Assembly: GCF_025153475.1 (NCBI RefSeq)
Contig: NZ_JANZXA010000001.1
Location: 612,643-676,642 of the forward strand
Reading direction: 5' to 3'
Length of the DNA stretch: 64,000 nt
From: Novosphingobium mangrovisedimenti
GTDB lineage: Bacteria; Pseudomonadota; Alphaproteobacteria; Sphingomonadales; Sphingomonadaceae
The notes beneath the pieces were generated by a model. The model was given only the letters and a program-made list of their open reading frames with translations. It ran no database searches and had not been told where the DNA came from. Both the position numbers and the translations under genes were made by a program. Shown here in pieces: positions 37,034 through 44,908 of this stretch. Positions within the stretch are counted from its first letter, which is position 1; the number at the start of each line of letters is the position of its first letter.

Positions 37034-38014
37034 TCAGCGCAGTACTTCCATAGTCATTTCAAGCGAGCGCTGCTGCGCGGCCGGATCGAAGGTCGCCACG
37101 CCGACGATGAGTTCATCGGCCTGCGTGCGCTCGACGAAGGCCTCGATGCCATCGCGCACCGTCTCGGGACTGCCGATCGCGCTGACCGAGCGGACCTGTT
37201 CGAGCATGGCGCGCGCCGCCTGCGGCAGGCTGTCGCGATAGCCGCGAACCGGCGGTTTCAGCTTCCCGGGATGGCCGGTACGCAGGGCGACGAAGCTCTG
37301 GTCGGTGGAAGAGGCCAAGTACATCGCCTCCTCGTCGGTCTCTGCCGCCAGCACGTTGATCGCGGCCATGAAGTGCGGCTTGTCGAGCACCTGCGAAGGC
37401 TCGAAGCGCTCGCGATAGACGCGCGCGGCCTCGTCGAGCATGGCCGGCGCGAAGTGCGAGGCGAAGGCATAGGGCAGGCCCAGCATCGCAGCGAGCTGCG
37501 CGCCGAACAGGCTGGAACCGAGAATCCACATCTCGACATCCGCACCCGAGGCCTGCGGCGAAGCGACACCGCCCACTGCCTGCCCGGCAAAGCGCGCGCG
37601 CAGTTCCACCACGTCCTGCGGGAAACGATCGGCGGCGCCGACAATGTCCTTGCGCAAGGCATGCGCCAGCCGCCCATCCGCCCCGGCCGCGCGCCCCAGC
37701 CCGAGATCAACCCGCCCCGGAAACAGCGCGGCAAGCGTGCCGAACTGCTCGGCGATCACGTAAGGCGTGTGGTTGGGCAGCATGATGCCGCCCGCGCCGA
37801 TGTGGATCGTCGAGGTGGCATTGCCAAGCGCGGCGAGCACGACCGAGGTCGCACCGCCGGCGATGCCTTCCATGCCGTGATGCTCGGCCACCCAGTAGCG
37901 CTTGTAGCCGGCCCGTTCGGCGACGCGGGCAGTCTCGACGGCAATCGCCAGCGCCTCGGCGACGGTGCCGCCTTCGCGCACGGTGACGAGATCGAGAACG
38001 GAAAGGGGAATCAT
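37034..38014 (-). CDS. luciferase-like flavin-dependent oxidoreductase
   Basis: A 326-residue LLM-class flavin monooxygenase. PLSVLDLVTVREGG, YWVAEHHGMEGIAGGA and IHIGAGGIMLPNHTPYVIAEQFG are the standard N-terminal motifs of the MsnO8/YhbW-like subgroup, and GRVDLGLGRAAG follows. The start at 38014 overlaps the stop of the TPR protein gene (ATGA). No light-emission partner is present; the substrate is unknown. Confidence 0.9.
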   Translation of the reverse strand: MIPLSVLDLVTVREGGTVAEALAIAVETARVAERAGYKRYWVAEHHGMEGIAGGATSVVLAALGNATSTIHIGAGGIMLPNHTPYVIAEQFGTLAALFPGRVDLGLGRAAGADGRLAHALRKDIVGAADRFPQDVVELRARFAGQAVGGVASPQASGADVEMWILGSSLFGAQLAAMLGLPYAFASHFAPAMLDEAARVYRERFEPSQVLDKPHFMAAINVLAAETDEEAMYLASSTDQSFVALRTGHPGKLKPPVRGYRDSLPQAARAMLEQVRSVSAIGSPETVRDGIEAFVERTQADELIVGVATFDPAAQQRSLEMTMEVLR

Positions 38015-38916
38015 GGCTTCACCGGTTCTTTCGCACCCGCAGTCGCCGGACCGGGCGCTTCCGGTCCGAGCTGGACAATGTAGTTCTTGGCCGTGGCCGC
38101 GGCCTCGCTCTCGGGCGCCATGGCCAACACCGAATTCCAGCTGCGACGCGCCGCCGTGTCGTTGCCGGAAAGGACCGCGATGACGCCGGCTTCCAGCCCC
38201 ACTTCGGGATCGCGCGGCGCCAGCCTGGCGGCCTGTTCGATCTGCGTCTGCGCCTCGATCAGCTTGTTCTGGCGACGCGAGAGCGTGGCCGAGAGCAGCC
38301 AGGCCTGGGCATTCTCGGGCTGCACCTCGCGCGCCTGAGCCAGTGCGGCGGCGGCCTCGTCGGGCTGCTTCACCGCCACGAGCGCGCGGGCGCGGTCGAT
38401 GGCGATCGCAGCCGTGAGCGAGGGGTCGTTCACGGCCTGCGCATCGCTGGCCGCGGGCGCGAGCACGCCCAGCGCCTGTCCCGGTTGTCCCGCAGCAAGC
38501 GCCGCGTTGCCCGCCATCTCGCCGAGCCGGGCACGGCTGGCATGGTCGTCCACGTCGGCGGCATCGCGCGCCGTGACAAAGGCCTCGCGCGCATCGTCCC
38601 ACTGGCCGAGATCACTGAGCGCCACGCCGAGGCACAGCCCGGCGCGCACCCGCTCACGCCCGATCGCGTCGGCAAGCGCCGTGCGCGCAAGCTCGGCCGA
38701 ACGCCGGGGATCGGTCTCCACCGCACTCATGCAGCCCGTATTCGACCGTGCCGAGGGCAAGGTAACCTCGCTCATCGCCCGTTCCTCGCGCCGCTTTCGG
38801 TCCTCCTCGGCCTTCTTCTCGACGATCTCGCGCGGCAGAGCGGACGCGTAGGGGTTGTCGAGATCGAACCCGCCGGCCTGGGCCAGCATCAATGGAAGCA
38901 GGAGGGAAAGCGGCAT
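38011..38916 (-). CDS. exported TPR-repeat protein
   Basis: A 301-residue protein with a short signal-like N terminus (PLSLLLPLMLAQA), a charged linker (KKAEEDRKRREERAM) and about five helical TPR-like repeats, such as GVALSDLGQWDDAREAFVTARD and AWLLSATLSRRQNKLIEAQTQIEQAARLAPRDPEV. TPR proteins are scaffolds for protein complexes. It ends overlapping the luciferase-like gene and begins 15 bases after the hydrolase gene, so the three probably share a transcript. Confidence 0.85.
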   Translation of the reverse strand: MPLSLLLPLMLAQAGGFDLDNPYASALPREIVEKKAEEDRKRREERAMSEVTLPSARSNTGCMSAVETDPRRSAELARTALADAIGRERVRAGLCLGVALSDLGQWDDAREAFVTARDAADVDDHASRARLGEMAGNAALAAGQPGQALGVLAPAASDAQAVNDPSLTAAIAIDRARALVAVKQPDEAAAALAQAREVQPENAQAWLLSATLSRRQNKLIEAQTQIEQAARLAPRDPEVGLEAGVIAVLSGNDTAARRSWNSVLAMAPESEAAATAKNYIVQLGPEAPGPATAGAKEPVKP

Positions 38917-38931
38917 GGGGGACGGCTCCGG

Positions 38932-39687
38932 TCAGTCTGCCGCTGCCGCGCGGGGAAGGACCAGCTCGGCCGCCGTACGCAGCAGCAGGGCAATGTCGGA
39001 TTCGCGCGACAGGCGGTGATCGCCGTCCTTGATCAGCGTGACCTGCACATCGGCTGAACGGAGCTTCTCGGCAAGCTGCAGCGAGATCTCCCAGGGCACG
39101 TCGGGATCACGCTGGCCGTGGAGCAGGCGCACCGGGCAATCGAGCGCGATTTCGCCGCCGAGCAGGAGGTTCGCCTGTCCGTCGGCCCAGAAACCGGGAT
39201 GGGTGGGCGTCGGTTCGGGGCCGTAGGGATTGTCCTCGTAGATGGTCTCGCCGTCGGCGAGCAGCGCCTTGTCCATCTGCGCGACGCCCCAGTCGGTGAA
39301 ATCGGGCGCGGGTGCAATGCCGACAAGGCCCTTGAGCCGCTCGCCCAGTGCGAGGCCTGCCAGCAGCATGAGCCAGCCGCCCATCGACGAGCCCATCAGC
39401 ACCACGTCCTGCAACCCCAGCGCGTCGACCAGCGCCACAATCTCGTCCTTCCAGCGCGAGAGCGAGCCGTCCGCGAAATCGCCCGGGCTTTCGCCGCAGC
39501 CCGAATAGTCGAGCAGCAGGCAAGAAAGGCCGGTGGCCTGCGCCATCTCGAACACGGCGGTGGCCTTGCCCCCGGCCATGTCGGACATGTAGCCCGGCAG
39601 GAAAACGAGGGTCGGCCCCTGCCCCGGGGCGAAACGAAAGGCGATCTGGCGCCCGTCGGGCATGGCGTGGAAGCGGATGTCGGTCAT
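38932..39687 (-). CDS. alpha/beta hydrolase
   Basis: A 251-residue serine hydrolase of the alpha/beta fold. LVFLPGYMSDMAGGKA contains the oxyanion-hole region, VVLMGSSMGGWLML the nucleophile elbow GxSxG (Ser in GSSMG), RLLHGQRDPDVPW the acid, and KDGDHRLSRESD the catalytic His. Close to the 'alpha/beta hydrolase of unknown esterase function' group (ABHD10-like). It is the first of a three-gene run with the TPR and luciferase-like genes. Confidence 0.9.
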   Translation of the reverse strand: MTDIRFHAMPDGRQIAFRFAPGQGPTLVFLPGYMSDMAGGKATAVFEMAQATGLSCLLLDYSGCGESPGDFADGSLSRWKDEIVALVDALGLQDVVLMGSSMGGWLMLLAGLALGERLKGLVGIAPAPDFTDWGVAQMDKALLADGETIYEDNPYGPEPTPTHPGFWADGQANLLLGGEIALDCPVRLLHGQRDPDVPWEISLQLAEKLRSADVQVTLIKDGDHRLSRESDIALLLRTAAELVLPRAAAAD

Positions 39688-39795
39688 GCCCGCGATAGTG
39701 GGGAGTGCGGACGCTCAGGGCAAGTCGCCCCCGCCGACAAAGCGGCAGAACAAAGATAATGCGATTTTAAGCACCTGCGGCTAAGCGAGACGACC

Positions 39796-41151
39796 ATGAG
39801 CGCAGACGTCATCCGCTTCCCTTCTCCCCCCTCGCGGCTGGCCCGGAGGCTCGAGTGGTTCGGGACCGACCGTTCGGTGCTGCTGATGATCTGGGCGCTC
39901 TATTTCGCGCTGCGTGTCGCGGTACTGCTGATCGACGTCGTCCCCACGTCGGATGCCGGCTGGTACTACAGCCGCGCGGAAAGCCTTGCCGCCGGGCACG
40001 GCTATCTCGACAACAACGGCGCGCCGACCGCGTTCTGGCCGCCGGGCTGGCCGATCGCGCTTTCGCTGGTGTTCAGCCAGTTCGGCGCCTCATCCGTGGT
40101 GCTCGGGCTGTTCAACCTGACCAGCGCCATGCTGATCGGACTCATGACGCTGGCGATGGGCCGCCGCCTGTTCGGTTCCGAAGCCGCCGCGCGCGCCGGC
40201 TTGCTGCTGCTGGCGGTCTATCCGAACGCCATCGGCTATGTCCCGCTGGCGCTGACCGAGGTGTTCTATACCGCGCTGCTGATGGCCGGGTGCTGGATCC
40301 TCATGACGCGCACGAACCGCTGGCAACTGGTGAGCGCCGGGCTGGTCTTCGGCTTCGCGACGCTGGTCAAGGCGCAGACCATGGTGGTCATTCCCCTGAT
40401 CTTCGCCATCGAATGGCTGCGCCAGCGCCCCGTATGGCCCCGTTTCCCGCGCCTCTTCGCCGAAGGTCTGATTGTCCTCGGCGTGGCCATGCTGACCGTG
40501 CTGCCCTGGACGATCCGCAACCACACCCAGATGGGATACTGGATACCGGTTTCGACCAACGGGGGCTTCACCCTGCTCACCGGCAATCACGATACCGCCA
40601 CCGGCGACTACACCCCCGATGCGCCGGTGGTGAACGACCTGATGGCGCGCAAGGACCTGGACGAGGTCGAACGCGATGCCGAGGCAAGGCGGCTCGGCCT
40701 CGACTGGATCGAGAACAACCCCGAAAAGTTCCTCGCGCTCGCCCCGAAGAAGCTGATACGCCTGTGGCTGCCCGACGGCGAGGCGGAGTGGGCCTATCAG
40801 GGCGACGCGCCGAGCTATGCGGGTGCGGAAATGCTCTACCGGACGGTGCGCTATGCCAACCAGGCCTTCTATGCGCTGCTGATGATGGCCTTTGCCGCCG
40901 CCTTCTTCGTGATGCTGGTCAAGCGTCACAGGGACGGGCAGCGCTGGATCGGCTGGTGGCTGCTGCCTTACGGCATCGCCCTCTATCCGACGCTGATCTG
41001 CGTGGTCTTCTCGGGCCAGTCGCGCTTTCACTACCCGGTCATGCCCTTCGTCTGCATGACTGCGGGATGGCTGGCCGTGACCGTCTGGAATGCCCGGGCC
41101 GAGCGAGGCCGCCCTTCCGCAAGGACGCTGCACCAGGTCCGCGATCAGTAG
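39796..41151 (+). CDS. GT39-like membrane glycosyltransferase
   Basis: A 451-residue polytopic protein with about ten to eleven helices. The first loop has DVVPTSDAGWYYSRAESLAAGHGY, with the acidic residue pair typical of the first periplasmic loop in GT-C/GT39 (ArnT/PMT-like) enzymes, and a FWPPGWPIALSLV segment that recurs in the group. These use lipid-linked sugars to modify lipids or proteins at the periplasmic face. Target unknown. The 3' end overlaps a small convergent frame by seven bases. Confidence 0.82.
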   Translation: MSADVIRFPSPPSRLARRLEWFGTDRSVLLMIWALYFALRVAVLLIDVVPTSDAGWYYSRAESLAAGHGYLDNNGAPTAFWPPGWPIALSLVFSQFGASSVVLGLFNLTSAMLIGLMTLAMGRRLFGSEAAARAGLLLLAVYPNAIGYVPLALTEVFYTALLMAGCWILMTRTNRWQLVSAGLVFGFATLVKAQTMVVIPLIFAIEWLRQRPVWPRFPRLFAEGLIVLGVAMLTVLPWTIRNHTQMGYWIPVSTNGGFTLLTGNHDTATGDYTPDAPVVNDLMARKDLDEVERDAEARRLGLDWIENNPEKFLALAPKKLIRLWLPDGEAEWAYQGDAPSYAGAEMLYRTVRYANQAFYALLMMAFAAAFFVMLVKRHRDGQRWIGWWLLPYGIALYPTLICVVFSGQSRFHYPVMPFVCMTAGWLAVTVWNARAERGRPSARTLHQVRDQ

Positions 41152-41339
41152 AGAACGGGCCCGAGCACCCGGACGACGATGGTGCCCTCCGAAGGGACCG
41201 GCACCTCGCTCCGCAAAGCCGAGGAGTCCGTGACGTCGGCCCCCGCGCCCCCGAACAAGCCGAGCGCGACAACGACGGCGATGGCGAGCGCAACCCACAT
41301 CCCTGTCTTGCGGCGGCTTTCCGGCCCGGTCATGCTCAT
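41145..41339 (-). CDS. small membrane protein (tentative)
   Basis: A 64-residue frame with a clean membrane helix (MWVALAIAVVVALGLFGGA, residues 14-32) and a polar tail after it. It overlaps the frame at 41336-41569 by ATGA and the convergent glycosyltransferase by seven bases. Hydropathy suggests a real gene; no family is recognised. Confidence 0.4.
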   Translation of the reverse strand: MSMTGPESRRKTGMWVALAIAVVVALGLFGGAGADVTDSSALRSEVPVPSEGTIVVRVLGPVLY

Positions 41340-41569
41340 TCGTCCCTCGGGAAGATCTCCTCGATCATCATATCAAGGACATCGGCAATGCGAAAGCCAA
41401 GCGGCAGCAAGGGGTCTTTCTTTCCGGTCCCGGTCGCATCGACGCTTCGGCAGGCCGGGTTCACCCGCCGCCTCGTTCCCCCCCTGCCCGCAAGGAAGCC
41501 CGGCAGATCGACCTCATGTCGGCTTTCCCTGGCTTCGCACGCTTGCCTGATGACTTTTCGTGCGGGCAT
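41336..41569 (-). CDS. hypothetical small protein (weak)
   Basis: A 77-residue frame beginning MPARKVIRQACEARESRHEV and ending IADVLDMMIEEIFPRDE. The last 20 residues look like a helix and the stop overlaps the next start (ATGA), which hints at translational coupling. The start lies inside the promoter of the opposite thrS leader, and the composition is odd, so this could be a chance frame. Together with 41145-41339 it is the only content of 41152-41549. Confidence 0.25.
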   Translation of the reverse strand: MPARKVIRQACEARESRHEVDLPGFLAGRGGTRRRVNPACRSVDATGTGKKDPLLPLGFRIADVLDMMIEEIFPRDE

Positions 41570-41578
41570 CGCTATATC
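41550..41578 (+). promoter_or_regulatory. predicted promoter of the thrS leader
   Basis: ATGACT (41550-41555, TGAC core of -35), a 17-base spacer and TATATC (41573-41578) form a plausible promoter. The expected transcription start falls at about 41585, at the leader ATG itself (41586). Confidence 0.45.
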
Positions 41579-41585
41579 GCCCGTC

Positions 41586-41660
41586 ATGACGCAGCAGCGC
41601 ACCACGACTACGACCACCACTACTACCCGGCACGCCCGGGCACGGTTGGTCGCGGCCTGA
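41586..41660 (+). CDS. threonine-rich leader peptide of thrS
   Basis: A 24-codon frame (MTQQR, then nine Thr codons at 41601-41627, then [10 protein letters not shown] and TGA). The Thr run uses ACC, ACG and ACT in mixture, so it is not a simple DNA repeat. Another Thr is codon 2. The frame ends 148 bases before thrS on the same strand. By analogy with known attenuator peptides (for example ThrL for thrABC in E. coli), ribosome stalling at Thr codons when charged tRNA-Thr is scarce would change RNA folding downstream. That it controls threonyl-tRNA synthetase itself is inference, but strongly suggested by position and content. Confidence 0.8.
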   Translation: MTQQRTTTTTTTTTRHARARLVAA

Positions 41661-41693
41661 GTACGCAGCCACCGTCGCCCGGGTTCGGGCGGC
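41634..41693 (+). promoter_or_regulatory. mutually exclusive RNA stems of the thrS attenuator
   Basis: Segment A (41635-41646, CCCGGGCACGGT) can pair with segment B (41671-41683, ACCGTCGCCCGGG) over 12 base pairs with one bulged C at 41676. Segment B can instead pair with segment C, CGCCCG/CGGGCG (41676-41681 with 41686-41691, loop GGTT), extendable by two pairs. A lies just after the Thr run, where a stalled ribosome would cover it and free B for C. No U-tract follows, so the mechanism may not be a classic intrinsic terminator. Confidence 0.6.
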
Positions 41694-41748
41694 ATGGCGT
41701 CACCTCCCGAGCAGGCAAAATAAGCTGGCGCCGACGCTTCACCCGCGC

Positions 41749-41770
41749 GCGCGCCTGTGCCATGGCGCGC
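41749..41770 (+). other. G+C-rich hairpin before thrS
   Basis: GCGCGCC (41749-41755) pairs with GGCGCGC (41764-41770) around the loop TGTGCCAT. In addition CATGGC at 41694-41699-type sequence (in GGCATGGCG) can pair with GCCATG in the loop. It lies 38 bases before the thrS ATG and could be a further part of the leader switch. Confidence 0.4.
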
Positions 41771-41808
41771 CCAAGGCCCAGAAAGCCAGAAACGGAAAGA
41801 CGAGTTCG

Positions 41809-43806
41809 ATGTCGCAGATGTTCAAGATCAGCCTGCCCGACGGTTCGGTTCGCGAGATGCCCGAAGGCTCGACCCCGGCCGATGTCGCCGCCGCGATCGG
41901 CCCCGGCCTCGCCAAGGCCGCGCTTGCCGCGAAAGTCGATGGCGAGCTGGTCGACCTGACCCGGCCCTTCGCAGGCGATGCCGAGCTGGCGCTGGTCACC
42001 AGCCGCGACGAGGAAGAGGCGCTCGACCTCGCCCGCCACGACTATGCCCACGTTCTGGCCGAGGCAGTGCAGGCGCTCTGGCCCGGCACGCAGATCACTT
42101 TCGGCCCTTCGACCGACGACGGGTTCTACTACGACGTCATGGCCCCCGCCTCGCGCGAACCCTTCGGCATGGACGATCTTCCCGCCATCGAGGAAAAGAT
42201 GCGCGAGATCATCAAGGCCGACAAACCGCTGCGCCGCGAAGTCTGGACCCGCGAGGACCTGATCGCCAAGTGGCAGGCCGACGGCGAGCAGTTCAAGGCA
42301 GAATGGGCCGCCGAACTGCCCGGTAACGAGGACCTGACGGTCTACTGGTCGGGCGACGACTGGCTCGACATGTGCCGCGGCCCCCACCTGCCCAGCACCG
42401 GCAAGCTCGATCCGCAGGCCTTCAAGCTGATGCGCGTCGCCGGTGCCTACTGGCGCGGCGACCAGAAGAATGCGCAGCTCACGCGCATCTACGGCACCGG
42501 CTGGCTCAACAAGAAGCAGCTCAATGCCCACCTGACGCGGCTGGAAGAAGCCGCCAAGCGCGACCACCGCAAGCTGGCGGGCGAGATGGACCTGTTCCAC
42601 CTGCAGCAGGAAGCGCACGGCTCGGTGTTCTGGCACCCCAAGGGCTATGTGATCTGGCGCGAGCTGGAAGCCTACATGCGCCGCGCCATCGACGGCGCCG
42701 GCTACCGCGAGGTAAAGACCCCGCAGGTCATGGACGCGCGCCAGTGGGAGCAGTCCGGCCACTGGGGCAAGTACCGCGAGAACATGTTCGTCATCCCCGA
42801 CGAAGTGCCCAACACCGAAGACGAGGGCCCGCTGGTTTCGGACGACGCCGACTGGATGGCGCTCAAGCCGATGAACTGCCCGGCGCACGTGCTGATCTTC
42901 CGCCAGGGCATCAAGTCCTACCGCGAGCTGCCGCTGCGCCTCTACGAGAACGGCTGCTGCCACCGCAACGAGCCGCACGGCGCGCTCCACGGGCTGATGC
43001 GCGTGCGCCAGTTCACGCAGGACGACGCGCATATCTTCTGCCGCGAGGACCAGATCGTCGACGAGGTTCAGGCCTTCTGCGAACTGGCCAACCGCGTCTA
43101 CAAGGACTTCGGCTTCAGCTATTCGATCAAGCTGGCGCTGCGCCCGGACAACCGCATCGGCAGCGACGAGCTGTGGGACAAGGCCGAGCAGGAACTGCGC
43201 GATGCCGTGGAGCGCGCGGGCCTCGCCTCCGACGAATACGGCTGGGAGGAACTGCCGGGCGAAGGCGCGTTCTACGCGCCCAAGCTGGAATGGCACCTTA
43301 CCGATGCGATCGGCCGCACCTGGCAGGTCGGCACGATCCAGTCCGACCGCATGCTGCCCGAGCGGCTCGATGCGAGCTATATCGGCGAGGATGGCGAGAA
43401 GCACCGCCCGGTCATGCTGCACCGCGCGATCTTCGGCTCCTACGAACGCTTCATCGGCATCCTGATCGAGCACTTCGCCGGCAAGCTGCCGGTCTGGCTC
43501 GCCCCGGTGCAGGCAGTGGTCGCCACCATCGTTTCCGATGCGGACGGCTATGCCGGTGAAGTCGCCAAGAAGCTCAAGGCCGCGGGCGTGCGGGTCGAGA
43601 CCGACCTGCGCAACGAGAAGATCAACTACAAGGTGCGCGAACACTCGCTGAAGAAAGTCCCGCACCTGCTGGTCGTCGGCAAGCGCGAGGCGGAGGAAGG
43701 CACGGTCGCCGTGCGCACGCTGGGCGCCGAGCACCAGAAGATGATGAGCCTCGACGAGGCGATTGCGATGCTCAAGGACGAGGCAACGGCGCCGGACCTG
43801 AAGTGA
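41809..43806 (+). CDS. thrS: threonyl-tRNA synthetase
   Basis: A 665-residue class II synthetase charging tRNA-Thr. An N-terminal TGS domain (residues 1-65, [19 protein letters not shown]) is followed by the editing domain ([18 protein letters not shown]), the catalytic core with motif 2 ([33 protein letters not shown]) and motif 3, and the anticodon domain from about residue 560. Full length. It is preceded by the Thr leader peptide and possible attenuator, so its level probably responds to charged tRNA-Thr. Confidence 0.97.
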   Translation: MSQMFKISLPDGSVREMPEGSTPADVAAAIGPGLAKAALAAKVDGELVDLTRPFAGDAELALVTSRDEEEALDLARHDYAHVLAEAVQALWPGTQITFGPSTDDGFYYDVMAPASREPFGMDDLPAIEEKMREIIKADKPLRREVWTREDLIAKWQADGEQFKAEWAAELPGNEDLTVYWSGDDWLDMCRGPHLPSTGKLDPQAFKLMRVAGAYWRGDQKNAQLTRIYGTGWLNKKQLNAHLTRLEEAAKRDHRKLAGEMDLFHLQQEAHGSVFWHPKGYVIWRELEAYMRRAIDGAGYREVKTPQVMDARQWEQSGHWGKYRENMFVIPDEVPNTEDEGPLVSDDADWMALKPMNCPAHVLIFRQGIKSYRELPLRLYENGCCHRNEPHGALHGLMRVRQFTQDDAHIFCREDQIVDEVQAFCELANRVYKDFGFSYSIKLALRPDNRIGSDELWDKAEQELRDAVERAGLASDEYGWEELPGEGAFYAPKLEWHLTDAIGRTWQVGTIQSDRMLPERLDASYIGEDGEKHRPVMLHRAIFGSYERFIGILIEHFAGKLPVWLAPVQAVVATIVSDADGYAGEVAKKLKAAGVRVETDLRNEKINYKVREHSLKKVPHLLVVGKREAEEGTVAVRTLGAEHQKMMSLDEAIAMLKDEATAPDLK

Positions 43807-43822
43807 TGCACTTCTCCTCCTT

Positions 43823-43905
43823 CGTCATTGCGAGCCCCGAAGGGGCGCGGCAATCCAGAGCGCAGCGGCGCTCCCCTGGATTGCTTCGCTACGCTCGCAA
43901 TGACG
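43823..43905. repeat. REP-like intergenic palindrome, copy 2
   Basis: An 83-base element bounded by CGTCATTGCGAGC and GCTCGCAATGACG, with inner GCAATCCAG and CTGGATTGC. It lies between thrS and the spermidine synthase-like gene and matches copies 1 and 3. Confidence 0.9.
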
Positions 43906-43936
43906 AGGTGGGGACAAGGTTGCGGGTGCTGCTGCC

Positions 43937-44608
43937 ATGATTGCACGCGAACTCATCGACACCGCCTGGGTCCCCGGCGGCGAGAAGCTCGAACTGTTCC
44001 GGCACGACAAGGACTTCATGATCGTGCTCGGCCACAACGAGCTGATGTCGACCCGCAAGTGGGGCTCGGAAGAAGCGCTGGCGACGATGTCGGTCGAACG
44101 CATCAAGGGCGCGCAGCGCCCGCACATGCTGATCGGCGGCTACGGCATGGGCTTCACCCTGCGCGCGGCGCTGCGCGTGCTGCCCGAAGATGCGCAGATC
44201 ACCGTGGTCGAACTCGTCCCCGAGATCATCGAATGGGCGCGCGGGCCGATGGCGGAGCTGGCCGCCGGATGCCTCGACGAGCCGCGCGTGAACCTCGTCA
44301 TGGCCGATGTCGCGCCGTTCATCTCGGGCGCCGAGGGCGAGTACGACGCAATCCTGCTCGATGTCGACAACGGCCCCGACGGGCTGGTGCGCGAGGACAA
44401 CAACGTCCTCTATTCGAAATCCGGCCTGCGCGCGGCCCGGCGCGCGCTTGCCCCGGGCGGTGTCCTGGCGATCTGGTCCGCCGGGCCCGACCCCGCCTTT
44501 ACCCGCCGCTTGCAGAAGGCCGGCTTCGATGTCGATGAAGTGAAAGTCGCCGCGCGCAGCAACGGCAAGGGGCCCAAACACGTGATCTGGTTCGCCACCG
44601 CGGCCTGA
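43937..44608 (+). CDS. spermidine synthase-like methyltransferase-fold protein
   Basis: A 223-residue protein of the spermidine/spermine synthase family. PHMLIGGYGMGFTLRAAL is the nucleotide-binding glycine loop, ITVVELVPEIIEWAR carries the acidic ribose ligand, and YDAILLDVDNGPDG the next motif. It is shorter than true SpeE because the N-terminal beta domain is reduced, and the key catalytic Asp region is changed to DVDNGPDG, so polyamine synthesis is uncertain. It may be a small-molecule methyltransferase or aminopropyltransferase relative. Confidence 0.85.
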   Translation: MIARELIDTAWVPGGEKLELFRHDKDFMIVLGHNELMSTRKWGSEEALATMSVERIKGAQRPHMLIGGYGMGFTLRAALRVLPEDAQITVVELVPEIIEWARGPMAELAAGCLDEPRVNLVMADVAPFISGAEGEYDAILLDVDNGPDGLVREDNNVLYSKSGLRAARRALAPGGVLAIWSAGPDPAFTRRLQKAGFDVDEVKVAARSNGKGPKHVIWFATAA

Positions 44609-44629
44609 AGGCGGAAAACCAAAAAAATG

Positions 44630-44658
44630 GGGCGGCCCGTCACGAGGTAGGGCCGCCC
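44630..44658. terminator. hairpin after the spermidine synthase-like gene
   Basis: GGGCGGCCC (44630-44638) pairs perfectly with GGGCCGCCC (44650-44658). An A-run (44621-44627) lies on the left side, so it has the form of a terminator for minus-strand transcription; on the plus strand there is no U-tract, but the stem is strong. Confidence 0.55.
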
Positions 44659-44751
44659 GAGTTGGGGAGAAGCGGTTCACACCGAAACCGTGAAAACGGC
44701 GGCGGTGCGAGACCGGCAAGACGGATTTCGCGCATTTCGCGAGTCGGCACA

Positions 44752-44765
44752 TTGATCGCCATCAA
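44752..44765. promoter_or_regulatory. FNR-type box upstream of monooxygenase (distal)
   Basis: TTGATCGCCATCAA is a perfect match to the FNR/FixK consensus TTGAT-N4-ATCAA. It lies 143 bases upstream of the monooxygenase start in a 300-base region without a gene (44609-44908). Confidence 0.75.
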
Positions 44766-44815
44766 ATGATGCAAACGAGGCCATTTTCCGAAAATCACCC
44801 GTCGCTGACGGCGGT

Positions 44816-44829
44816 TTGATCCATGTCAA
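44816..44829. promoter_or_regulatory. FNR-type box upstream of monooxygenase (proximal)
   Basis: TTGATCCATGTCAA matches the FNR consensus at nine of ten positions. Its centre is 64 bases (about six helical turns) from the distal box. The A+T-rich TACTTAAAT at 44852-44860 would serve as -10 with this box near -41.5, the usual place for FNR activation. Confidence 0.65.
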
Positions 44830-44857
44830 AGCGCGGCACGTCCTCGAATCGTACTTA

Positions 44858-44877
44858 AATCAACAACAGTGTTGATT
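44858..44877. promoter_or_regulatory. candidate repressor operator
   Basis: AATCAACA-ACAG-TGTTGATT is a perfect 8-base inverted repeat with a 4-base spacer, about the size of a TetR-family operator. It covers the expected transcription start of the monooxygenase gene. Confidence 0.5.
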
Positions 44878-44908
44878 AGACGATGAACCTGACACGAGGA
44901 TGGCTGCA

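Noticed and set aside
41601..41627. Simple trinucleotide repeat
   Set aside because: The run mixes ACC, ACG and ACT codons and is in a frame with start and stop, so it reads as a Thr-coding block. The poly-Val frame on the opposite strand is its shadow.
43937..44608. True spermidine synthase (speE)
   Set aside because: The protein is short and the catalytic Asp motif is changed, so only family membership is claimed.
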